The notes below the pieces were generated by a model, which saw nothing but the letters and a program-made list of their open reading frames with translations, was not told where the DNA came from and ran no database searches. Positions 34,566 through 43,901 of a stretch of 64,000 nucleotides of DNA are shown piece after piece. The stretch is from Natrialba sp. SSL1. GTDB taxonomy: Archaea; Halobacteriota; Halobacteria; Halobacteriales; Natrialbaceae. The DNA lies in assembly GCF_001861355.1 (NCBI RefSeq), contig NZ_MASN01000060.1, positions 372,001 to 436,000 of the forward strand, in the 5' to 3' direction. The position numbers and the translations under genes are program-made. The number at the start of each line of letters is the position of its first letter. The first letter of the stretch is position 1.

Positions 34566-37388
34566 TCACTCCGCCGCTGGGATCGTAAACGAAACGGTCG
34601 TCCACTCGCCCGGTTCGCTCTCGAGCCACATCTCGCCGCCGTGGCGCTCGACGATCCGCTGACAGAGCGCTAGCCCGATGCCCGTTCCCGGATGCTCCTC
34701 GCGGGTGTGCACCCGTTCGAACACCTCGAACACTCGCTCCTGATCCGACGGCTCGATTCCGATCCCCTCGTCGTGCACCGAAATCACCCACTCACGGCGT
34801 CGATTGCGGACACGAGACTCGGCATCGACGTGTATCCGCGGCCGGTCGTCGCCGCTGTACTCGAGTGCGTTCTCGAGTAGGTTCTGGAAGACCTGTCGCA
34901 ACTGGTTGGCGTCGCCCTGGACGCGAGGGAGGCCGTCCTCGGTCACCGTGAGTTCGGCGTTCGTCTCACCGATCTGTAGCTGGAGGTCTTCCCGGACGTT
35001 TGCGAAGACGTTCTCGAGGTCGACTGGCTCGAGGGGGTCACCGCGCGTTTCGACGCGGGAGTAGGCGAGCAGGCCGTCGATCATCCGGCGCATTCGATCC
35101 GCGCCGTCGATGGCGTACTCGATGAACTCCTCGCCATCCTCGTCGAACGCGTCGCCGTAGCGTCGCTCGATCAACTGGAGGTAGCTCGAGACCATCCGCA
35201 GCGGCTCCTGGAGGTCGTGGGAGGCCGCGTACGCGAACTGCTCGAGGCGGTGGTTCGATTCCTCGAGTCGAGCGATCGTCTCCTCGAGTTTGCGCTGATT
35301 TTCCTTGCGCTCGGTGATATCGTGGGCCATCGTCATGCCGGCGAAGACGGCCCCCTCGCTGTCGGTTACCGGAACCGCGTACAGCACCCATTCCCTGCCG
35401 TCGTGCCAGAGCTCGATCGATCGTTCTTCGCCCTCGAGTGCACTCCGAAGGACGGGCTCGAGCGTCTCGCGCGTGTCCGGACTCCAGACCTCCTCGAAGC
35501 TCGCCCCTTCGATTTCGGCGGGGTCTTCGGTGACTTTTTCGAAGCCCTGTCCCGCCGCGAGAGTGTACTCGAGATCGTGGTCGAACAGGGTGACGATGCC
35601 GTTCGGAAGGTACTCTGCAATGGTCCGGTACCGCTGCTTTGACTCCTCTAAGGCCTGTTCGCGCTGCTTTCGTTCGCTGACGTCCCGGAAGTAGACCGAG
35701 ATTCCCGTTTCGGAGGGATAGAGGTTCGCCTCGACCCAGAAGCCGAGCCGAGGGTAGTAGAGTTCGTAGTCCGTTGGGACCTGTTCGTCTCGGGCCGTGT
35801 AGAACGCGTCTCGGACATCCTCTATTTCAGCGGCCGACGGGAAGACGTCCCAGAGAGACTCTCCGAGGAGGTCCGCTTCGGGGTAGCCGAGCAACTCTTC
35901 GGCGCGGTCGTTGACGAGCGTGAATCGGAACTCGTTGTCGAGCGCGTACAGCGCGTCGGACACGCGGTTGAAGACACGCTGCAGTTCGGTCTCGAGTTCC
36001 CGCTCACGATTCCGCCGGTCGGTCATATCGCGCGTTACCTTCAGGAATCCCTGATGCGTGCCGTCGTCGTCCCGGACGGGTGTGATCGTGACGTTCGCCC
36101 AGAACTGTGAGCCGTCCCGTCTGACGCGCCACCCCTCGTCCTCGACCGACCCCGTCTCGAGTGCAATCCCGAGATTCCGTTCGGGAACGTTCGCTTCCCG
36201 GTCCTCGTCGGTGTAGAACGTCGAGAAGTGCTCGCCGAGAATCTCCGCTCTGTCGTACCCCTTGATTTGGCGTGCGCCCTCGTTCCAGCTGACGACGTAG
36301 CCGTCCTCGTCGAGTCGGAAGATCGCGTACTCCTCGACGGTGTCGACGAGGGTGTTGAACGCTTCCTGGCTCTTCCTGAGCTTTCCTTCCGAACGCTTTC
36401 GGTCGGTAATGTCGTCGTAGAACTCGACACGACCGCCGGCGTAGGGACCGGTCTCGATCGGTTTGCTCTGGTACTCGAGCCAGCGCTCGCCGTGTTCGTC
36501 GACGAGTTTGAACTCGAGATAGTCGTCGACTGCTGTGTCATCGGTTGCGTGGCCGCCCGTGCGATCACCCTCGGTTTCGTGTGGGTTGTCGCCTACTTTA
36601 GCGCCGATTTCACCGTCGTTCTTGCTCCCGTTTTCGCTTTCACGAGACCTAACTCGACTGACGAACGAGGCGGGTTCGACGATCCGGTCAGCAAGCTGGT
36701 CTTCGATGACGGTGCGTTTTGACTGGCCGAGAACTGACTCGCGATCGAGATCGAGGAACGCTTCGGCGGTTTCGTCGAGCCACCTGATCGTCCGGGACTC
36801 GTCGAGGACGATTGCACCGATGTTGGCGCCGTTCAGAGCGCTTCTGATCGAGTCTGCCGAGGCGCGATCCGTGTTCGAAGCGGCCGATGCAGAGCCCCGT
36901 TCTTCATCCTGGCTCGTTTCCGGGTCGGCCGCAGACGCGTCACGGTAGTCACGGATGAAACAGAGTACGCTCTCCCCCTCGCCCTCGCTCTCAGCCTCGC
37001 CTTCGTCCTCGTGCGTCTCTCCTATCGGTGGGACTCGCGTAACCCGCACGGTACAGGATACGTCGTCCCCGTTGGCGGTTCGGATGTCGACTGTGGTTTC
37101 GACGACCGGGTCGTCCTCGGGAGTGGACCCGAGAACGTCGTCGATCGCCGCGATACCTGCATCGTCGAAAAGTGTCGAAATGTGGATGTTCGTAAGTTCC
37201 TCGCCTGGGTAGCCGGTAAGCGACCGAAAGCCGTCGTCGACGAGTTCGATACACCCCTGTTCGTCACACTGACAGAGTCCGCCGTCGACCATCCGCGCGA
37301 GAGAACGGTAGCGTTCCAACTCCCGTTGTTCATCCCCACCCTCGGCAGTTCCCCAGAGCGTCTCGGGCGCCCCCAATCGACGCGACAT
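34566..37388 (-). CDS. Multi-PAS sensor histidine kinase (five PAS domains)
   Basis: Soluble sensor kinase of about 940 aa. It has five consecutive PAS repeats: the first ends at FIRDYRDA, the second at FYDDITDRKR, the third at VTRDMTDRRN, the fourth at YFRDVSERKQ and the fifth at MAHDITERKE. A HisKA helix follows with phospho-acceptor His in AASHDLQEPLRM, then HATPase_c with an N-box (LLENALEYSG), DEGIGIE and GTGIGLALC. No transmembrane helix. A Glu/Gly linker and a long Arg/Gly/Asn-rich insertion interrupt the first two PAS units. The start is the ATG giving MSRRLGAPETLW; an ATG 6 nt earlier is equally possible. No cognate receiver is adjacent. Confidence 0.92.
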   Translation of the reverse strand: MSRRLGAPETLWGTAEGGDEQRELERYRSLARMVDGGLCQCDEQGCIELVDDGFRSLTGYPGEELTNIHISTLFDDAGIAAIDDVLGSTPEDDPVVETTVDIRTANGDDVSCTVRVTRVPPIGETHEDEGEAESEGEGESVLCFIRDYRDASAADPETSQDEERGSASAASNTDRASADSIRSALNGANIGAIVLDESRTIRWLDETAEAFLDLDRESVLGQSKRTVIEDQLADRIVEPASFVSRVRSRESENGSKNDGEIGAKVGDNPHETEGDRTGGHATDDTAVDDYLEFKLVDEHGERWLEYQSKPIETGPYAGGRVEFYDDITDRKRSEGKLRKSQEAFNTLVDTVEEYAIFRLDEDGYVVSWNEGARQIKGYDRAEILGEHFSTFYTDEDREANVPERNLGIALETGSVEDEGWRVRRDGSQFWANVTITPVRDDDGTHQGFLKVTRDMTDRRNRERELETELQRVFNRVSDALYALDNEFRFTLVNDRAEELLGYPEADLLGESLWDVFPSAAEIEDVRDAFYTARDEQVPTDYELYYPRLGFWVEANLYPSETGISVYFRDVSERKQREQALEESKQRYRTIAEYLPNGIVTLFDHDLEYTLAAGQGFEKVTEDPAEIEGASFEEVWSPDTRETLEPVLRSALEGEERSIELWHDGREWVLYAVPVTDSEGAVFAGMTMAHDITERKENQRKLEETIARLEESNHRLEQFAYAASHDLQEPLRMVSSYLQLIERRYGDAFDEDGEEFIEYAIDGADRMRRMIDGLLAYSRVETRGDPLEPVDLENVFANVREDLQLQIGETNAELTVTEDGLPRVQGDANQLRQVFQNLLENALEYSGDDRPRIHVDAESRVRNRRREWVISVHDEGIGIEPSDQERVFEVFERVHTREEHPGTGIGLALCQRIVERHGGEMWLESEPGEWTTVSFTIPAAE

Positions 37389-37572
37389 ACACATCCGAAA
37401 GTCACCGAGGAGGATAAGCGCCGTGGCATCTCCTGCAGCGTGGCCCCTATTCCCGTTCTGAGGGCTGAAACTGCACAATTCGGCTGTCTGCCTATCATTG
37501 CTGGGTGATACCACACCGTCTCCGTCGGGCGGGAGCTTTTTCTCGCTCCGGTTGGATACGACCGTCGAGAAC

Positions 37573-39687
37573 ATGGACCTCGAGTCGATTCCGGGTGTCG
37601 GCGAGAAGACCGCCCGGGCGCTGTCGGATCTCGACGATCCCGAGCGAGCGCTTCGCGCGGGTGACGTTGCGACGATCGCGTCCGCCCCCGGTATCACGCA
37701 GGGGCGGGCCGCCCGGATCGCACGCGGTGCAATCCGGCGCGAACACGACGACCCCGGCGGCTTCCTCGCGACCGACCGCGCCAGAGAGATCTACCGCGAG
37801 GTCCTCTCGCTGCTCAAAGCACGGACGGTCACGGCTTACGCCGCCCAGCGCGTCGAGACGTTCTATCCGAGCCCACGGCGCTCGCGAATCGAAGAGGTCC
37901 AGACGTTCGCGCGCGAGGCAATCTCGCGCGAGACCGACCCCGCCATCCTCGAGGCACTCGAGGGCGTCGAACCGCTCCGAACGCCCGGCGACGTTCGCGT
38001 CCGCGAGCGCTGTCTCGCGACGACCGACGCCGAGCGCTACTCCGCGGCCCGCAAGGAAATCCCCGAACTCTCGGTCGAAGTCGTCGAGGATGCTCAGGGA
38101 CTCGCCGAACTCGCTCGCGGTTACTCGACCGTCATCGCGCTCGACGAATCCTTCGCCGGCGTCACCGTCGAGGGCGACGTGCAGGTCAGGCCGGACGCAC
38201 TCGAGTCCCCCGCCGAAATCGTCCCCGAGCGCCCGCTCGCGTTCTTCGCGCGAAACCGGGATCGCATCACCGCCGCAATCGGCGTTCATCGAACCGCTGG
38301 CCTCACAGACGAGGTCGAGTGTGATCTCGACGCACTCGAGGACGGCCTCTCGCGACTCGAACCGGACGGCACCGTCGCCGGTGACGACGAACTCGACCGG
38401 CTGACGGTCGCCGCGGATGACTTGGACACTGCAGTTGGGACCGCCGAAACCGTCGCGAACGACCACCTTCGGGACGCGATCCGCGAGGAGGACGTGACCA
38501 TCGAGGGCTCGGACCTCCTCTCGCTGGTCGAACGCGGCGCTGGCGTCGACTCACTGCTCTCTCGGGAACTCGCAGACGAGTTCGCCGCGGCCGTTGCCGC
38601 CGCACGTGAGCACCTGATCGACTCACTCGACCTCGACGCGGGCGAGGCGGAACTCGCACGACGCATCTTCGGCGACGAACCGACGTTCCCGGTCGAGCGC
38701 GACGAGGACGCAACCGCTCGACTGCGTGAGGAACTCGTCGCAGCCAAGGAGCGCCGCGCGGGCAAACTCAAGCGCGAACTGGCGGCCGACCTCGCCGATC
38801 AGCGCGACGGCGCGCGGGAACTCGTTCGGGCTGCACTCGAGTTAGATGTCGAACTCGCGATCGCCCGCTTTGCCGAGGACTTTGGGTGTACGATGCCGGA
38901 GTTCGTCTGGGACGCTGACGACGGTGGTCGCGGTGACGGTGGCGGTGGTGGTGGGGGTAGCGGTGACGGTGGCGGTGATGGCACCACGAACGCCAACACC
39001 GGCTTCACTATCGAGGCCGGCCGCTCGCCCCTACTCGACGAGCCACTCGAGGCCATCGACCCGGTCGACTACGAAGTGTCGGGTGTCGCGCTCCTCTCGG
39101 GGGTCAACAGCGGCGGAAAGACCTCGCTGCTCGACCTCGCCGCGAGCGTCGTCGTCCTCGCGCACATGGGGCTTCCTGTCCCCACCGAGCGCGCGGAACT
39201 GCGTCGGTTCGACGACTTACACTACCATGCAAAGACCCAGGGCACCCTCGACGCAGGCGCGTTCGAGTCCACCGTCCGCGAGTTCGCCGACCTCGCCCAG
39301 GGCGGCGAAGGCTCGCTCGTGCTCGTCGACGAACTCGAGAGCATCACCGAGCCGGGCGCGTCGGCGAAGATCATCGCCGGGATTCTGGAAGCCTTGCACG
39401 AAAACGGCGCGACGGCGGTCTTCGTCTCCCACCTGGCGGACGAGATCCGCGAGATGGCCGGCTTCACGGTGACCGTCGACGGCATCGAAGCCGTCGGACT
39501 GGTCGAGGGGGAACTCGAGGTGAACCGCTCGCCGGTGAAGAACCACCTCGCGCGCTCGACGCCGGAGCTGATCGTCGAGAAGCTGGCGACCGAGGCTGGG
39601 ACTGACGAGTCGGTGCGCGCGAACGGCGGCACTGAGACCGTGTCGGAGCCGCAGTTCTACGACCGGCTACTCGAGAAGTTTGACTGA
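37573..39687 (+). CDS. MutS-family (MutS2/MutS5-like) ATPase with N-terminal helix-hairpin-helix
   Basis: Structure-specific DNA-binding ATPase of 704 aa. The N-terminus MDLESIPGVGEKTARALSDL is a helix-hairpin-helix. A long helical region resembles the MutS core and clamp. After a poly-Gly linker (about residues 450-475) the ABC-type MutS ATPase follows, with Walker A SGVNSGGKTSLL, Walker B SLVLVDELES and the AVFVSHLADE switch. No mismatch-recognition domain and no C-terminal Smr nuclease, so a role in recombination or branched-DNA handling is likelier than mismatch repair. Divergent from the PAS kinase. The ATG before the HhH is used. Confidence 0.9.
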   Translation: MDLESIPGVGEKTARALSDLDDPERALRAGDVATIASAPGITQGRAARIARGAIRREHDDPGGFLATDRAREIYREVLSLLKARTVTAYAAQRVETFYPSPRRSRIEEVQTFAREAISRETDPAILEALEGVEPLRTPGDVRVRERCLATTDAERYSAARKEIPELSVEVVEDAQGLAELARGYSTVIALDESFAGVTVEGDVQVRPDALESPAEIVPERPLAFFARNRDRITAAIGVHRTAGLTDEVECDLDALEDGLSRLEPDGTVAGDDELDRLTVAADDLDTAVGTAETVANDHLRDAIREEDVTIEGSDLLSLVERGAGVDSLLSRELADEFAAAVAAAREHLIDSLDLDAGEAELARRIFGDEPTFPVERDEDATARLREELVAAKERRAGKLKRELAADLADQRDGARELVRAALELDVELAIARFAEDFGCTMPEFVWDADDGGRGDGGGGGGGSGDGGGDGTTNANTGFTIEAGRSPLLDEPLEAIDPVDYEVSGVALLSGVNSGGKTSLLDLAASVVVLAHMGLPVPTERAELRRFDDLHYHAKTQGTLDAGAFESTVREFADLAQGGEGSLVLVDELESITEPGASAKIIAGILEALHENGATAVFVSHLADEIREMAGFTVTVDGIEAVGLVEGELEVNRSPVKNHLARSTPELIVEKLATEAGTDESVRANGGTETVSEPQFYDRLLEKFD

Positions 39688-39782
39688 TTGGTCGGCGCAT
39701 TCGCAGTTGTCCCATTGGCAGACCAGCGCTCGCGTTTGCCGCCTCGTGATCGTTTTTGCATCTCCTGTTCGTGGGCCGACGT

Positions 39783-41213
39783 ATGACCAGAGACCTCGCG
39801 ATTACGAACGCGCTCGCACTCACAATGCGTGACGGCCGGCTCGGAATCGTCGACGACGCGACAATCGCCGCCGAGGACGGCGACCTCACCTACGTCGGTC
39901 CCGCCGACGAGTTCGACGGCGACCCGGCGCGAACCATCGACGGCAGCGGTCGGGTCGTCCTTCCGGGACTGGTGAACGTCCACGCCCACACCGGCCTGAC
40001 GCTGCTTCGCGGCGGCGCGCAGGACGTGCCCGAAATCGAGTGGATGAACCGCGCGCTCGGCCCGCTCTCGGAGGCGATGACGACCGATGACGAGGTCGCC
40101 GGCGCGCGACTCGGCGTTCTCGAGGCGCTGCGCTCGGGCGTGACCACCGTCGGCGAGTACGCAGCGGACGTTTCGGACCTCGTCGACGCGGTCTACGATC
40201 CGATGGGCGTCCGCGTCGTCGCCGCGGAGACGATCAACGCCGTCGACGACGCCGCAGCCGACCTCGGCCCGGACGAGCCGTACCCGCTCGACGCCGAGCA
40301 GGGCTGGGCGGGACTCGAGCGCAACGAGGACCTGTTCGACACCTACGCCGACCACGAGCGCGTCTCGTGTCTCTACGGACCACAGGCACTCGACATGGTG
40401 CCGCCCGAACTACTCGAGACGATCCGCGACCGCGCCGTCGAGCACGACCGGGGCATCCACATGCACGTCGCGCAGGGCGAGCGCGAGCACCGCCAGATTC
40501 AGGCCCGCTACGGCGCGGACGAGACGACCGTCAGCGTTCTCGACGACCTCGACATTGTCTCGGAGCGCTTGCTCGCCGCGCACCTCCACAACGCTACGCC
40601 CGCAGAACGCGAGCACCTCGCCGACGCCGGCGTACGGATGGCCGCGAACCCGAGTTCGATCGCGGCTATCGATGGCATCACCCCGCCGATCGCCGAGTAC
40701 CGCGAGTACGGCGGCGTCGCCGGCATCGGAACGGATCAGGCCCCCGGTCCGGGCGGGCACGACTTCCTGCGAGAGTTGCGAACCACGGCGCTGCTCGCGA
40801 AGACCAAGCGAACCGATCCGACCGCCTTCCCCGCGTGGGAAGCGCTTCGCGTCGCGACCATCGAGGGCGCGAAGACGCTGGGGATCGACGACCGCGTCGG
40901 CTCACTCGCGGTCGGCAAACGCGCCGACCTCGTCGTGCTCGACCTCGACCACCCCTCGACCGCACCCGTCGTCTCCGAGCCGCTGCAGACGGTGGTCCCG
41001 AATCTAGTCTACGGCGCGAACGCCGGCCTCGTCGACACGGTCGTCGTCGACGGCGAGGTGGTACTCGAGAACGGTGCGGTCACGACGGTCGACGAAGGAG
41101 AGGTACTCGAGTCGGCGAACGAGCGCGCTGGGGCTGTGTTCGATCGTGCGGGTGATGCGTGGCGCGCGGCTGATTCCGAACTCGTGGCTCGAGTGGAGGA
41201 TGGTTGGCTCTGA
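39783..41213 (+). CDS. Amidohydrolase, ATZ/TRZ and MTA/SAH-deaminase-like
   Basis: Metal-dependent deaminase of 476 aa. It has VNVHAHTG (metal ligands), a middle HMHVAQGE, AHLHNATPAE where most relatives have AHCVH, and GIGTDQAPGPGGHD where the family usually has GTDG. The C-terminus (GIDDRVGSLAVGKRADLVVLDLD) is the standard composite beta domain. Likely substrates are methylthioadenosine/S-adenosylhomocysteine-type or other amino-purines, but the altered loops make this uncertain. The last 20 codons are duplicated 1.4 kb downstream (42615-42676). Confidence 0.9.
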   Translation: MTRDLAITNALALTMRDGRLGIVDDATIAAEDGDLTYVGPADEFDGDPARTIDGSGRVVLPGLVNVHAHTGLTLLRGGAQDVPEIEWMNRALGPLSEAMTTDDEVAGARLGVLEALRSGVTTVGEYAADVSDLVDAVYDPMGVRVVAAETINAVDDAAADLGPDEPYPLDAEQGWAGLERNEDLFDTYADHERVSCLYGPQALDMVPPELLETIRDRAVEHDRGIHMHVAQGEREHRQIQARYGADETTVSVLDDLDIVSERLLAAHLHNATPAEREHLADAGVRMAANPSSIAAIDGITPPIAEYREYGGVAGIGTDQAPGPGGHDFLRELRTTALLAKTKRTDPTAFPAWEALRVATIEGAKTLGIDDRVGSLAVGKRADLVVLDLDHPSTAPVVSEPLQTVVPNLVYGANAGLVDTVVVDGEVVLENGAVTTVDEGEVLESANERAGAVFDRAGDAWRAADSELVARVEDGWL

Positions 41214-41215
41214 AC
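41154..41215 (+). repeat. 3' end of the amidohydrolase gene, copy 1 of a 62-bp direct repeat
   Basis: This segment encodes DAWRAADSELVARVEDGWL plus the stop. It matches 42615-42676 at 55 of 62 positions with no gaps. Together the two copies bracket the wHTH-nucleotidyltransferase/HEPN-like pair. Confidence 0.8.
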
Positions 41216-41282
41216 GGTGATACCTGAGAATCGACAGCTGACGTTGGTGTCGGTACCGATATCGGCGTCGTGTGGGTTGGGA

Positions 41283-41783
41283 TTATGAACCTGTCTCGGC
41301 GCACAGACACTCGTGGCCCTGCGACGAGCGACCGATGACGAAGGCATGGATCACAGTGGCGAGTGTATACATCGCCTGGGCCCGTTCTGCTGAGGCGAGT
41401 CCGTCCTGATAGTACGTTTTTGCCCGGTGGTCGCGCCAGAGGTCGGCGAGATCTGCAGCCATGGATTCAGCAACGATGCCGACTGCAGCCGCTTCTCGAT
41501 ACACACCCGGGTGTGTTCCGGGAAGATCGTTCGGCTCCATCGTTCCGCGCTCGAGGAGTCGGAACTCGACCGTTCGTTCGATTGCGACGAACGAAGCTTC
41601 GATAACGAGTGTGTAGTATCCCGCCTCACGCAGGGCGTCGGCACCGGCGAGCAGTCGGCACGCCTTCCGTAGCTGGAGGAGCGCTGCGTCCGTCACATCG
41701 AGCCCGGATTCGATCGCTGTCGGCCGCCGGTCGAACGCTGCCTGTGCGTCGGCGATGAACTGTTCGATTCGCGTACTACTCAC
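41283..41783 (-). CDS. HEPN-like protein, partner of the MNT nucleotidyltransferase
   Basis: A 166-residue all-helical protein predicted to be the HEPN member of an MNT/HEPN pair, a group that includes toxin-antitoxin modules with an RNase-like HEPN toxin. Helices include LLQLRKACRLLAGADALRE and VIEASFVAIERTVEFRLLE. The usual R-x4-6-H catalytic motif is not obvious: the equivalent stretch reads LWRDHRAKTYYQD, so activity is uncertain. Start is GTG at 41783, overlapping the nucleotidyltransferase stop (TAG at 41776-41778) by 8 nt, so the two are translationally coupled. Confidence 0.75.
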   Translation of the reverse strand: MSSTRIEQFIADAQAAFDRRPTAIESGLDVTDAALLQLRKACRLLAGADALREAGYYTLVIEASFVAIERTVEFRLLERGTMEPNDLPGTHPGVYREAAAVGIVAESMAADLADLWRDHRAKTYYQDGLASAERAQAMYTLATVIHAFVIGRSSQGHECLCAETGS

Positions 41784-42456
41784 CGCCAATCACCGCTTTC
41801 CGGAGCGATTGCAGTTGCTCACTGCCGTACACCGTGACGCCCTCCGTGAAAATCTCGCGGAGCTTCGGCCCTGCTCGACGTGCACTCGCTGTGGATTCGA
41901 CGTACGGTTCGAAGTCGAACCGGTCCCCATTGAACCGTTGCTCCTGGAGGCCGGCAACAACGTCGGCGATCATGCGACGAGCCGTTGTCCGGTCGCCGTC
42001 GACCACGACGAACAGGTCGATGTCGCTCTGTCGGTCGGCCTCGCCTCGAGCGACGCTTCCAAACACGACGATGCCGACAACGTCGTCGATCTCATCGGCA
42101 TCACCGGCTGCCTCACGGATGCGCGTCACGACAGTCCGAATCGGCGCGTGGAACTCCGATTGCTCGATCGCGAGTATCGGGTCGTCCTTCTGGAGCCGAT
42201 CCGGATCAATCGAGACGTAGTTTCGCCGCGCTGTTTTTCGGACTCGAACGGCACCGATACTCTCGAGGAGATTGACGGCCCGCCAGACCGTCGACCGAGT
42301 GACGTCCGTTGCGTCGACGAGATCGGGGATCGCAAACTCCGTCTCGTGAGCATCGGCCAACAGCCGGAGGATATCGTCCGCCGCTCCGATACGAAACACG
42401 TCGGTCTCTGCATCCGGATACGCATCGATGCAGATTGTCACGTTTTGTTGCGCCAT
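41776..42456 (-). CDS. Winged-helix plus MNT-type nucleotidyltransferase
   Basis: A 226-aa protein. Residues 20-90 form a winged helix (ADDILRLLADAHETEFAIPD, TDVTRSTVWRAVNLLES), followed by a minimal nucleotidyltransferase with GSVARGEADRQSDIDL: Gly133-Ser134 and the metal Asp145/Asp147. MNT partners of HEPN toxins act by AMPylating the toxin; the fused winged helix would give the unit its own operator-binding domain. A TATA-like TTTATTTACC lies about 33 bp upstream and a 13-bp palindrome (42459-42471) abuts the start, pointing to autoregulation. Confidence 0.86.
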   Translation of the reverse strand: MAQQNVTICIDAYPDAETDVFRIGAADDILRLLADAHETEFAIPDLVDATDVTRSTVWRAVNLLESIGAVRVRKTARRNYVSIDPDRLQKDDPILAIEQSEFHAPIRTVVTRIREAAGDADEIDDVVGIVVFGSVARGEADRQSDIDLFVVVDGDRTTARRMIADVVAGLQEQRFNGDRFDFEPYVESTASARRAGPKLREIFTEGVTVYGSEQLQSLRKAVIGGE

Positions 42457-42458
42457 TT

Positions 42459-42471
42459 CAGACAGTGTCTG
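42459..42471. promoter_or_regulatory. Palindrome CAGACAGTGTCTG next to the MNT gene start
   Basis: A perfect 6-1-6 dyad, 3 bp before the ATG and downstream of the TATA-like element at 42484-42496. It is the likely operator for the winged-helix domain of the gene it precedes. Confidence 0.6.
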
Positions 42472-42770
42472 ATTTTGTGCAACGGTAAATAAATAGATAC
42501 TGTGCTTTCCTCGCAGCACGTGTGTACTGTGCCGACGTTGGCGTCTGAACAATTTCGGATTTGAGCCGGATCGCCGGCATTGGTAGCGGGGGCACGGTAC
42601 TCGAGAGCCGCGACGATGCGTGGCGCGCGGCTGACTCCGAACTCGTGGGTCGAGAGCCGGACGGCTGGCTCTGAACACTGTGCGCGATTGGTGTGGATCA
42701 CGGTTGTCGAACGGGTCAGAACCCGATAGACAGCAAACAACTAAGTAACTTGGACAGCGTGGTGAAAGTG
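42472..42770. other. Intergenic region between the MNT gene and Orc1/Cdc6
   Basis: About 300 bp holding the MNT promoter (TATA-like, 42484-42496), the degenerate 62-bp repeat copy (42615-42676) and the Orc promoter side. I looked for the long G-rich ORB repeats of haloarchaeal origins and did not see any, so the gap is not obviously a replication origin. Confidence 0.45.
42615..42676 (+). repeat. Degenerate copy of the amidohydrolase 3' end, copy 2 of the 62-bp repeat
   Basis: Reads DAWRAADSELVGREPDGWL plus stop in the amidohydrolase frame, but no open frame leads into it. Seven mismatches to 41154-41215. A shorter GGTACTCGAG match just upstream suggests that more of the gene's 3' end once lay here. 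Confidence 0.75.
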
Positions 42771-43901
42771 ATGGCAGACGACCCCGAGGAGGGGATGTTG
42801 TCGTGGGACGAGTCCGTGTTTCGGGACGAGCACGTCTTCGAAATCGACTACGTACCCGAGACGTTCCAGCACCGCGAGGGCCAGATGCGGAACCTGACGT
42901 ACGCGCTGCGGCCAGCGGTGCGTGGTTCGCGCCCGCTCAACGTCGTGGTTCGTGGCCCCCCGGGAACTGGCAAAACGACCTCAATTCAGAAACTGTTCGA
43001 CGAGGTCGGTGCACAAACCAGCGACGTGCGGACCATCCGCGTCAACTGTCAGGTCAACGCGACCCGCTACTCGGTGTTCTCGCGGCTGTTCGAGGGAACG
43101 TTCGACTACGAACCACCGTCGTCGGGGATCTCCTTCAAGAAGCTATTCAGCCAGATCGCGGAGAAACTCGTCGAGGACGACCGCGTCCTCGTCGTCGCCT
43201 TAGACGACGTCAACTACCTCTTCTACGAGAACGAGGCCTCCGACACCCTCTACTCGCTGCTTCGCGCCCACGAGGAACACCCCGGCGCAAAGATCGGCGT
43301 TGTCGTCGTCTCTTCCGATCCTTCCCTCGATGTCATCGACGAACTCGACTCCCGCGTCCAGAGCGTCTTCCGCCCCGAAGACGTCTACTTCCCGGTCTAC
43401 GACCAGCCCGAAATCGTCGACATCCTCGACGAGCGCGTCCGCCGGGGCTTCCACGACGGCGTCATCGGCAGAGAGACACTCGAGTACGTTGCCGAACTCA
43501 CGGCCGACAGCGGCGACCTTCGGGTGGGGATCGATCTCCTGCGACGGGCGGGGCTCAACGCGGAGATGCGTGCGAGTCGCAGCGTCGAGCGCCAGGACGT
43601 CGAGGAGTCATACGAGCAGTCGAAGTACATTAACCTCTCGCGGTCGCTGTCGGGGTTGACCGACACCGAGCAGACCTTACTGGAGGTTATTGCACACCAC
43701 GACGGCGAGCAGGCGGGCGAAGTGTACGAGGCGTTCCGCGAACAGACGGACCTCGGCTACACCCGGTACTCGGAAATCGTCAACAAGCTCGACCAGCTCG
43801 GACTGATCGACGCCGAGTACGCGGAGGTCGACGGCCGCGGCCGCTCGCGCTCGCTGTCGTTATCCTACGAGAAGGACGCCGTGCTGGATCGACTCGAGTA
43901 G
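42771..43901 (+). CDS. Orc1/Cdc6-family replication initiator-like ATPase
   Basis: AAA+ protein of 376 aa with Walker A RGPPGTGKTTSIQ, Walker B VLVVALDDVNYLF, sensor-1 VVVSSDPSL, sensor-2 GDLRVGIDLLRRAG and a C-terminal winged helix (about 310-376). The start MADDPEEGMLSWDESVF matches the conserved haloarchaeal N-terminus of this subgroup. Haloarchaea encode many Orc paralogues and several are not next to an origin; no ORB repeats are visible here, so this one may be an accessory or regulatory paralogue. Confidence 0.92.
   Translation: MADDPEEGMLSWDESVFRDEHVFEIDYVPETFQHREGQMRNLTYALRPAVRGSRPLNVVVRGPPGTGKTTSIQKLFDEVGAQTSDVRTIRVNCQVNATRYSVFSRLFEGTFDYEPPSSGISFKKLFSQIAEKLVEDDRVLVVALDDVNYLFYENEASDTLYSLLRAHEEHPGAKIGVVVVSSDPSLDVIDELDSRVQSVFRPEDVYFPVYDQPEIVDILDERVRRGFHDGVIGRETLEYVAELTADSGDLRVGIDLLRRAGLNAEMRASRSVERQDVEESYEQSKYINLSRSLSGLTDTEQTLLEVIAHHDGEQAGEVYEAFREQTDLGYTRYSEIVNKLDQLGLIDAEYAEVDGRGRSRSLSLSYEKDAVLDRLE

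Noticed and set aside
42457-42770. Possible replication origin beside Orc1/Cdc6
   Set aside because: No ORB-type repeats or long AT-rich unwinding region were seen, and the gap is explained by the MNT promoter and the degenerate repeat.
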